From: JAJDOD01 sp050299835
Lineage (GTDB): Bacteria > Pseudomonadota > Alphaproteobacteria > Rhodobacterales > Rhodobacteraceae
Direction: 5' to 3'
DNA length: 64,000 nucleotides
Assembly: GCA_050299835.1 (NCBI GenBank)
Contig: JBNKWP010000006.1
Location: 1-64,000 of the forward strand
In this document: piece after piece, positions 54,006 to 59,600 of the stretch
Numbering within the stretch: the first letter of the stretch is position 1
Layout: each line of letters begins with the position of its first letter
The notes under the pieces: model-generated
What the model saw: the letters and a program-made list of their open reading frames with translations, nothing else
What the model was told of the DNA's origin: nothing
Databases searched by the model: none
Program-made: the position numbers and the translations under genes

Positions 54006-54010
54006 CTGTA

Positions 54011-54026
54011 TTATCCAATTGGATAA
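54011..54026. promoter_or_regulatory. Perfect 16-bp palindrome in the rtcR-rsr gap (candidate RtcR site)
   Basis: TTATCCAATTGGATAA is fully palindromic and begins six bases before the rtcR start, about 100 bp upstream of the proposed rsr promoter. That is a usual distance for a sigma-54 activator site. Confidence 0.55.
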
Positions 54027-54030
54027 GTAG

Positions 54031-54046
54031 CGATATAATTGTATCG
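54031..54046. promoter_or_regulatory. Second near-palindrome in the rtcR-rsr gap
   Basis: CGATATAATTGTATCG has arms CGATA/TATCG and one mismatched pair. It lies five bases after the first palindrome, so both could be bound cooperatively by RtcR. Assignment is inference. Confidence 0.45.
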
Positions 54047-54125
54047 TAATTGGGTTCATGCGATGCGGCAATACGTGAATTTATCAAGCAATATCAGCGC
54101 ATTACCGCATATTTCGATTTCTCTT

Positions 54126-54142
54126 TGGCACACGCCTCCCCC
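54126..54142 (+). promoter_or_regulatory. Candidate sigma-54 promoter for the rsr-RNA-rtcB operon
   Basis: TGGCAC gives a good -24 element. The GG is followed after 10 bases by CC where GC is expected (-12), so the match is imperfect. It lies 39 bases before the rsr start and is the best such site in the gap. Confidence 0.45.
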
Positions 54143-54180
54143 ATGACAAACCGTCCTCACAAGTAAGAAGGACGAAAGAA

Positions 54181-55737
54181 ATGGCGAACAAATCCGTGTT
54201 TGCATCGATCAAGGGCCGGTTGCTGCCGGTGGCGCATGCCTCCAACAAAGCGGCGGCGCCGGCCTACGCCTATTCCGATGCCCATGCCCTCGCGCAGGTG
54301 GCCGTGACCGGCACCTTCGGTGGCATGTTCTACCAGAACCCGCAGGAGGAGCTTGAGTATGTGCTCGAGGTCGCCGAGGCGGTGGATGTGGAAACGCTGG
54401 CGAAGACTGCCGTCTATGCGCGCAAGTCGGGCAATATGAAGGACATGCCGGCAGTTTTGCTGGCGATCCTCGCGCGGCGCGACCCGGTGCTCTTCCGCAA
54501 GGTCTTTGGCCGCGTGGTTGATAACGGCAAGATGCTCAGGACCTTCGTCCAGGTGATCCGCTCGGGTCAGACGGGGCGGAAGTCCCTTGGCTCGGCACCG
54601 AAGGCGATGGTGGCGACTTGGCTGAACGCGGCGCCCGACCGGGCGTTGATCAACGCCAATATCGGCAACGATCCGTCGCTGGCGGACGTGATCAAGATGG
54701 TCCACCCGAAGCCGGGATCGAAGGAGCGTGAGGCTCTCTTCGCCTGGATCGTGGGTCGCCCGTGCGATGTTTCGGCTCTGCCGGAGGCGTTGCAGGCGTG
54801 GCTCCGGTTCAAGGAAACCGGCAAGGGCCCGGTGCCTGACGTGCCGTTCCAGATGCTGACGCAACTGGAGCTCTCTTCGGCCCATTGGTCGCGCATCGCG
54901 CGGAAGGGGTCGTGGCAGATGGTGCGCCAGAACCTGAACACGTTCCAGCGGCACGGCGTTTTCGGCGTGGCGAAGAACGTGGACCAACTTGCGGCTTTGC
55001 TGCGTGACCGTGAAGCTATCGGCAAGGCGCGAGCCTTTCCGTATCAGCTGATGGTCGCGGCGCAGAACGTCTCGGACGAGATGCCGCGCAAGATCGTCGA
55101 TGCGTTGCACGATGCGATGGAAATCGCGGCGGGCAATGTGCCGAAGGTCAAGGGTCAGGTCGTGATCTGCCCGGACGTGTCCGGCTCGATGACCTGGCCG
55201 GTCACGGGCTACCGTCCGGGGGCGACCTCGGCCGTGCGGCACGTGGACGTGGCCGCTCTGGTCGCGGCGTCCTTCCTGCGCTCTGCGCGTGGGGTTCAGG
55301 TGCTGCCGTTCGACTTCGACGTGCGTGATGTACGTCTGGAGCCGCGCGACACGATCCTGACCAATGCCGAGAAACTCGCGGCACTGGCAGGTGGTGGAAC
55401 CAACTGTTCGGCGCCTCTGGCGTATCTGAACAAGCGGGGCCGGGCACCGGATCTCGTGGTCTTTGTCTCGGACAACCAGTCCTGGGTGGATGCCCGGGCC
55501 GGGGGTCAGGGAACGGCGATGATGAAGGAATGGGAAGCGATCAAGCGTCGCAACCCGGCGGCCAAACTGGTCTGCATCGACATCGCGCCATACGGGACCA
55601 CGCAGGCGCAGACGCGCGAGGACGTGCTGAACATCGGCGGGTTCTCGGATGCGGTCTTCGACCAGATCGCGGCCTTCGCCTCTGGCGAAACCGGGGCGGA
55701 ACACTGGGTCCGCGAGATCGCGAAGATCGAACTGTAA
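54181..55737 (+). CDS. rsr: Ro60-like TROVE-domain protein Rsr
   Basis: A 518-residue bacterial Ro protein. Residues 1-330 are the TROVE ring of helical repeats (YSDAHALAQVAVTGTFGGMF, TLAKTAVYARKSGNMKDMPA, RQNLNTFQRHGVFGVAKNVD). Residues 345-515 are a von Willebrand A-like domain with the MIDAS motif ICPDVSGSMTWP, a Thr in GGGTNCSAPL and an Asp in VVFVSDNQSW. Ro binds Y RNAs on its outer face and misfolded RNA ends in its cavity, and with PNPase takes part in RNA degradation. An AAGGA site precedes the ATG. The Y-RNA-like array starts 60 nt after its stop. Confidence 0.94.
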   Translation: MANKSVFASIKGRLLPVAHASNKAAAPAYAYSDAHALAQVAVTGTFGGMFYQNPQEELEYVLEVAEAVDVETLAKTAVYARKSGNMKDMPAVLLAILARRDPVLFRKVFGRVVDNGKMLRTFVQVIRSGQTGRKSLGSAPKAMVATWLNAAPDRALINANIGNDPSLADVIKMVHPKPGSKEREALFAWIVGRPCDVSALPEALQAWLRFKETGKGPVPDVPFQMLTQLELSSAHWSRIARKGSWQMVRQNLNTFQRHGVFGVAKNVDQLAALLRDREAIGKARAFPYQLMVAAQNVSDEMPRKIVDALHDAMEIAAGNVPKVKGQVVICPDVSGSMTWPVTGYRPGATSAVRHVDVAALVAASFLRSARGVQVLPFDFDVRDVRLEPRDTILTNAEKLAALAGGGTNCSAPLAYLNKRGRAPDLVVFVSDNQSWVDARAGGQGTAMMKEWEAIKRRNPAAKLVCIDIAPYGTTQAQTREDVLNIGGFSDAVFDQIAAFASGETGAEHWVREIAKIEL

Positions 55738-55746
55738 GACAAGGCT

Positions 55747-55766
55747 CCGGGCGGGCAACCGCCCGG
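55747..55766 (+). other. GC-rich hairpin between rsr and the RNA array
   Basis: CCGGGCGG and CCGCCCGG pair perfectly around a GCAA tetraloop, nine bases after the rsr stop. No T-run follows, so it may protect the rsr message 3' end or guide cleavage instead of stopping transcription. Confidence 0.6.
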
Positions 55767-55797
55767 GGCGCGACCGGAAGAAACGAAAGGAACAAAC

Positions 55798-55920
55798 TCG
55801 GCGAATGCCGGCAGAACTACAGCTTCAGGTGCCCGAAAAGTGGGTTCGATTCCCACCATTGCCCTGCAATGTCGTCTACTGGTTAAGACGCGGAACGTTT
55901 TGCCAATCCCTTGTCGTCGA
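55798..55920 (+). ncRNA. Y-RNA-like unit 1, with permuted tRNA-like module
   Basis: Outer stem CGGCGA (55799-55804) with TCGTCG (55914-55919), one G-U pair. Second stem GGCAGAAC (55810-55817) with GTTTTGCC (55897-55904). Between them, in order: ACTACAG, a T arm GTGGG/CCCAC around TTCGATT (55840-55856), an acceptor-like hairpin CATTGC/GCAATG with loop CCT (55857-55871), and a D arm CGTCT/AGACG (55873-55890). The 3' strand has CCCTTGTCG. GGCGAATG on one strand and CTTGTC on the other fit the Ro-binding sequences I recall for YrlA Y RNAs. Confidence 0.8.
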
Positions 55921-55932
55921 CCCGACATCACC

Positions 55933-55996
55933 CTGGCGGAAGGCCGGTGGGACTACATCAGCCAAACAGATGTCGCGCCCCTGACCTGTCCGCCGG
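55933..55996 (+). ncRNA. Y-RNA-like unit 2, compact form
   Basis: Outer stem CTGGCGGA (55933-55940) with TCCGCCGG (55989-55996). Second stem GGTGGGAC with GTCGCGCC, one mismatch. The loop is a short hairpin ACATC/GATGT (55955-55973) in place of a tRNA-like module. The 5' strand differs from other units by an extra G and the 3' strand reads CCTGTCCGCC, but both changes keep the pairing. At 64 nt it is the smallest unit. Confidence 0.65.
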
Positions 55997-56015
55997 ACCG
56001 AACGGAAACCAAATC

Positions 56016-56141
56016 GCGGCGAATGCCGGTGGAACTACAGTAATCAATTGGTCGCGGGTTCAAGTCCCGCCATCGCGTTCCTTGCGGTGTAGCTCAGTTG
56101 GATAGAGCAATTGGAATGTTTCACCCCTCCCTTGTCGCCGC
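56016..56141 (+). ncRNA. Y-RNA-like unit 3, with complete permuted tRNA mimic
   Basis: Outer stem GCGGCGA (56016-56022) with TCGCCGC (56135-56141). Second stem GGTGGAAC (56028-56035) with GTTTCACC (56118-56125). The inner part is a tRNA read in circular order: CAATTG (56045-56050, 3' anticodon-stem strand), variable GGTC, T arm GCGGG/CCCGC around TTCAAGT, acceptor CATCGC/GCGGTG closed by GTTCCTT, D arm GCTC/GAGC (56092-56108), then AATTG closing the anticodon stem. All tRNA arms except an anticodon loop are present. Confidence 0.85.
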
Positions 56142-56146
56142 AGATC

Positions 56147-56221
56147 GCGCCGGTAGCTCAGTGGCAGAGCGCCCGCCTCTTAAGCGGGTTGCCGTGGGTT
56201 CGAACCCCACCCGGCACACCA
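56147..56221 (+). tRNA. tRNA-Lys (CTT)-like, within the RNA repair operon
   Basis: A 75-nt cloverleaf with D stem GCTC/GAGC, anticodon stem CCCGC/GCGGG around CTCTTAA (anticodon CTT), T arm GTGGG/CCCAC around TTCGAAC and encoded CCA. The acceptor GCGCCGG/CCGGCAC has a C-A mismatch at the second pair, so it may be a weakened or diverged copy. It begins five bases after Y unit 3. Confidence 0.75.
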
Positions 56222-56238
56222 GACATGAAAGGAACACA

Positions 56239-56315
56239 TCCGGGGGAATGCCCGTGGGAATACATCGCTGGAAACGACTGCCGAAAGGCTTCTCACGAAA
56301 CCCTTGTCCCCCGGA
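56239..56315 (+). ncRNA. Y-RNA-like unit 4, compact form with two small hairpins
   Basis: Outer stem TCCGGGGGA (56239-56247) with TCCCCCGGA (56307-56315), nine perfect pairs different in sequence from the other units. Second stem CGTGGGAA (56253-56260) with TTCTCACG (56290-56297). The loop carries TACATC, then hairpins TCG/CGA and GCC-GAAA-GGC instead of a tRNA mimic. The 3' strand keeps CCCTTGTC. Confidence 0.75.
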
Positions 56316-56325
56316 CTCATGAATA

Positions 56326-56471
56326 ACGGCGAATGCTGAAGGAACTACATGGCTCCAGAAACCGGATCGACCGAGCGGGTTCAATTCCCCTCTTTGCCGA
56401 CGCCCAGACGGAAAACGCCTCTTCAGAGGCGGGGCGGGTCCCGGAAACCGTTTCTTCCCCCTTGTCGCCGT
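56326..56471 (+). ncRNA. Y-RNA-like unit 5, degenerate tRNA-like module
   Basis: Outer stem ACGGCGA (56326-56332) with TCGCCGT (56465-56471). Second stem GAAGGAAC (56338-56345) with GTTTCTTC (56450-56457), a compensated change from GGTGGAAC/GTTTCACC. Inside are TACATGG, a partial T-arm-like GCGGGTTCAATTCCCC and a strong hairpin CGCCTC/GAGGCG with TTCA loop (about 56416-56431), but no recognisable D arm. The 3' strand has CCCTTGTCGCC. Confidence 0.7.
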
Positions 56472-56519
56472 GACTGACGCAATACGGCCTACCGCGCCTT
56501 GCGCTACTTGAGGCCATGT

Positions 56520-56594
56520 TCGGCTGTAGCTCAGCGGTAGAGCGCCTGGCTGTTAACCAGGATGTCGCTGGTTCGACCCCAGCCAGCCGAGCCA
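56520..56594 (+). tRNA. tRNA-Asn (GTT), within the RNA repair operon
   Basis: A 75-nt cloverleaf with perfect acceptor TCGGCTG/CAGCCGA, D stem GCTC/GAGC, anticodon stem CCTGG/CCAGG around CTGTTAA (anticodon GTT), T arm GCTGG/CCAGC around TTCGACC, discriminator G and encoded CCA. It looks fully functional. Location between Y units is unusual. Confidence 0.9.
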
Positions 56595-56612
56595 AAGATG
56601 AAAGGACAGGTC

Positions 56613-56740
56613 CTGGGCGAATGCCGGTGGAACTACAGACTTCAACTCTCCAGGTCGCGGGTTCGAATCCCGCCATGCGCCTTCGGGTGCGTGTAGCTCA
56701 GATGGTAGAGCAGGCGTTTCACCACACCCTTGTCGCCCGG
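56613..56740 (+). ncRNA. Y-RNA-like unit 6, with permuted tRNA-like module
   Basis: Outer stem CTGGGCGA (56613-56620) with TCGCCCGG (56733-56740). Second stem GGTGGAAC (56626-56633) with GTTTCACC (56716-56723). Inside: ACTACAG, T arm GCGGG/CCCGC around TTCGAAT (56657-56673), acceptor-like hairpin CATGCGCC/GGTGCGTG closed by a TTCG tetraloop (56674-56693), and D arm GCTC/GAGC (56696-56711). The 3' strand has CCCTTGTCGCC. No clear anticodon stem. rtcB starts 51 nt later. Confidence 0.82.
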
Positions 56741-56791
56741 ATCTCTGACAGCGGTCGAGAAATCGCCGCATTTATGTAAGTGATTAGGATA

Positions 56792-58201
56792 ATGACTGAG
56801 AATACCACATACGACCCCGTCACCGGCGCGCATCTGAAGGACTGGGGCCACCGGCCCGGCAAGCAGTTCCCGACGCTTCTGGCGAAGGCCAATGCGATGC
56901 GCGCGGAAGGCTTCGGGCTGGTACGCATCCGGCAGGAACTGGAGGGCGACATTCCGCCGCCTCCGGTCACTCTGTCGCTGCGCGACACGGGCGAGGTGCC
57001 GTTTCACGAAAACATCCGCGCCGATGACCCGGACGAGGAAGACAATGTTGAAAAGGTCCGCCAGACGATGACCGCGCTGATGCGTGTGCCGACCATCGAA
57101 GCGGGTGCAATCATGCCCGATGCCTGCCCGGCAGGGCCTGTCGGCACGATCCCGGTGGGCGGCGTGGCTGCGGCGCGGAACGCGATCCATCCGGGCATGC
57201 ACTCGGCGGATATCTGCTGCTCGGTCATGATCACCGATCTTGGCGACGCCGATCCGAAGGCGGTGCTGGACGCCGCGCAATCGGTCACCCATTTTGGTCC
57301 GGGCGGGCGGCCTCAGGGCGACCTGTTCGATCTGGACAAGGAACTGCTGGAGTCGTTTCGCGACAATCGTTTCCTCGACAATCCGAAGTCGCTCAGGATG
57401 GCCGAACACCACATGGGCACGCAGGGCGACGGGAACCATTTCCTGTTCGTTGGCCGGTCGCGCAAGACCGGGCGTAGCGCGATTGTCACCCATCACGGCT
57501 CGCGCGGGCCGGGGGCGGTTCTCTATAAGAACGGGATGATCGCGGCGGAGAGGTTCCGGGCGGAGTTGTCGCCCGAGACACCCAAGGGCAACGCGTGGAT
57601 TCCGGCGGATAGCGAGGAGGGCCGCGACTACTGGGAGGCGCTGCAAGTCATCCGGCGCTGGACCCGGGCAAACCACACAGCGATCCATCAGGCCACGCTC
57701 GAGGCGGCGCGCGCGGATGTGGGCGAGCGGTTCTGGAACGAACACAACTTCGTCTTCAAACGCGGCGACCTGTTTTATCACGGCAAGGGGGCCACGCCGG
57801 CCTGGGGGGATTACGCCGAAGATGCGACAGGCCTCACGCTGATCCCGCTGAATATGAGCGAGCCGGTGCTGGTGGTGCGCGGCAAGGATGCGGCACGCGG
57901 TCTGGGCTTCAGCCCGCATGGCGCGGGGCGCAACTTCTCGCGGTCTGAGCATAAGCGCCGGTTGGGGTCGAAGACCCCGGAGCAGCAGTTGAAGGCGGAG
58001 ACCGAGGGGCTCGATATCCGGTTCCATGCGGGTGGCGTCGATGCGTCCGAACTGCCGTCGGGTTACAAGAACGCCGATGCGGTGGTGCGGCAGATCAAGG
58101 ATTACGATCTGGCGGAAATCGAGGATTACATTGATCCTTACGGTTGCATCATGGCGGGGGATATTCCGCCGTTCTGGGCCAAGAAAAAGAAGCGCCGGTA
58201 A
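56792..58201 (+). CDS. rtcB: RNA-splicing ligase RtcB
   Basis: A 469-residue GTP- and Mn-dependent ligase that joins RNA ends bearing 2',3'-cyclic or 3' phosphate to 5'-OH ends, as made by toxins in tRNA. Metal-site blocks are HPGMHSADICCSVMI near residue 135, EHHMGTQGDGNHFLFVG near 205 and VTHHGSRGPGAVLY near 235. The guanylylated His is in FSPHGAGRNFSR near 375. The variant ADICC and GTQGDGNHF sequences place it in a diverged subfamily. ATG at 56792 has a close AGGA site; a GTG four codons earlier is less likely. Confidence 0.93.
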   Translation: MTENTTYDPVTGAHLKDWGHRPGKQFPTLLAKANAMRAEGFGLVRIRQELEGDIPPPPVTLSLRDTGEVPFHENIRADDPDEEDNVEKVRQTMTALMRVPTIEAGAIMPDACPAGPVGTIPVGGVAAARNAIHPGMHSADICCSVMITDLGDADPKAVLDAAQSVTHFGPGGRPQGDLFDLDKELLESFRDNRFLDNPKSLRMAEHHMGTQGDGNHFLFVGRSRKTGRSAIVTHHGSRGPGAVLYKNGMIAAERFRAELSPETPKGNAWIPADSEEGRDYWEALQVIRRWTRANHTAIHQATLEAARADVGERFWNEHNFVFKRGDLFYHGKGATPAWGDYAEDATGLTLIPLNMSEPVLVVRGKDAARGLGFSPHGAGRNFSRSEHKRRLGSKTPEQQLKAETEGLDIRFHAGGVDASELPSGYKNADAVVRQIKDYDLAEIEDYIDPYGCIMAGDIPPFWAKKKKRR

Positions 58202-58202
58202 G

Positions 58203-59600
58203 ATGCAGATCGAACTGACACTGAACGCGGCGCCGGAGGCGGGCTATTCGGCCCGCGACCTCGGCTTCCTGCTGCACAAGCACCCCGATCACCTGCATGT
58301 GCGGGAGACGTCGCATGGCAGGGTGTCGATCTTCTACCCCGAAGTGTCGGAAGCCCGGACGACTGCGGTGCTGCATCTCGATGTGGACCCTGTGGGGCTG
58401 GTGCGCGGCAAGAACCGGCAAAGCGACGGTCTTCTGGCGCAATACGTGAATGATCGGCCTTACGCGGCGAACTCGTTCCTCTCGGTGTCGATGGCACGGG
58501 CGCTGGGCCAGAGCGTCGCGGGAAAATCGAAGGAACGTCAGGAGCTTGCGGAGCGCGATCTTCCCTATGAGGCGCGGGTTCTGCCGCTGTCGCTGGCGGG
58601 CGATCCCGATATGGTTGCGGCGGTTTTCGAGCCCCTGGGATATCAGGTCAGTCTGACCGCGCTGGACGCGGACGCCCAGGTATATGACCTGACGATCCGG
58701 GGCAGGGTGCGGCTGTCGGCTCTGCTTAACCACCTCTATGTGCTGATCCCGGTTCTGGATAACGCCAAGCACTACTGGATCGACAAGGAAGAAATCGACA
58801 AGCTCATCGCCAAGGGCGAGGGCTGGTTGGCGGAGCACCCGGCGCGGGAACTGATCACGCGGCGGGCGCTGAAGCATCGCCGCGCGCTGATGAATATGGC
58901 GCTGGCCCGGCTGGACGAAACCCTGGCGGAGGACGAGGCCGAGTCGGAGGACGCCCCCGCGCCCGAGCCGGAGGAACGACTGGAAAAGCCGATCCGTCTG
59001 CACGAACTGCGTCTGGATACCGTCGCGGAGGTGCTGAAGGCGCAGGACTCGGCCTCGGTGCTCGATCTCGGCTGCGGCGAGGGCAGGCTGATGCAGCGCC
59101 TGATCAGGGAGCGGCATATCAAACGGCTGGTCGGCGTCGATGCCTCCCTCCGCACGCTGGAAAAGGCACACCGCCGGTTGCGCCTGCATCAGGCGGGGGA
59201 TGCGATGGCCGAACGGGTCAGCCTGCAAATGGGCAGCCTGACCTATGGCGACCGGCGCTGGCAGGGCTTCGATGCCGCGACACTGGTCGAGGTCATCGAA
59301 CACATCGAGCCCCACCGGCTGTCCGCCCTGGAACTGTCGCTTTTCGGCGATGCGCGTCCCGGTCTGGTGATCGTGACGACCCCGAACCGCGAATATAACG
59401 CGCTGTTCGAAGGCATGGCGGAGGGCGAATTCCGCCACCCGGATCACCGGTTCGAATGGACACGCGCAGAGTTCGAAGTCTGGGGCGAAAGGGTTGCCGA
59501 GGCGCATTCCTATTCCGTCGGCTTCACGCCGCTCGGGCCAGTTGACGATGCGCTGGGAGGACCGTCGCAGATGGCGGTGTTCGAAAGAGTGCAAGCATGA
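58203..59600 (+). CDS. hen1: 3'-terminal RNA ribose 2'-O-methyltransferase Hen1
   Basis: A 465-residue bacterial Hen1. Residues 1-250 are the N-terminal domain that contacts Pnkp (YSARDLGFLLHKHPDHLHVR, LAQYVNDRPYAANSFLSVSM). Residues 265-465 are the methyltransferase: VLDLGCGEGRLMQRLIRERH binds S-adenosylmethionine, and LVEVIEHIEPHRLSALE gives the Glu-x-x-Glu-His metal site of Hen1. It methylates the 2'-OH at a break before sealing, making the repaired RNA resistant to the same nuclease. It starts one base after the rtcB stop and overlaps pnkp by ATGA. Confidence 0.93.
   Translation: MQIELTLNAAPEAGYSARDLGFLLHKHPDHLHVRETSHGRVSIFYPEVSEARTTAVLHLDVDPVGLVRGKNRQSDGLLAQYVNDRPYAANSFLSVSMARALGQSVAGKSKERQELAERDLPYEARVLPLSLAGDPDMVAAVFEPLGYQVSLTALDADAQVYDLTIRGRVRLSALLNHLYVLIPVLDNAKHYWIDKEEIDKLIAKGEGWLAEHPARELITRRALKHRRALMNMALARLDETLAEDEAESEDAPAPEPEERLEKPIRLHELRLDTVAEVLKAQDSASVLDLGCGEGRLMQRLIRERHIKRLVGVDASLRTLEKAHRRLRLHQAGDAMAERVSLQMGSLTYGDRRWQGFDAATLVEVIEHIEPHRLSALELSLFGDARPGLVIVTTPNREYNALFEGMAEGEFRHPDHRFEWTRAEFEVWGERVAEAHSYSVGFTPLGPVDDALGGPSQMAVFERVQA

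Noticed and set aside
55800..56740. CRISPR array, because of the repeated 20-base motifs
   Set aside because: Repeats are in pairs of unlike motifs that base-pair with each other, spacing is uneven (64-146), and no cas genes are near. The pattern is that of folded RNAs.
55800..56780. Several open frames of 60-120 codons on both strands in the rsr-rtcB gap
   Set aside because: They run through tRNA and Y-RNA stems, whose repeated sequence keeps frames open. None has a ribosome site with a recognisable protein.
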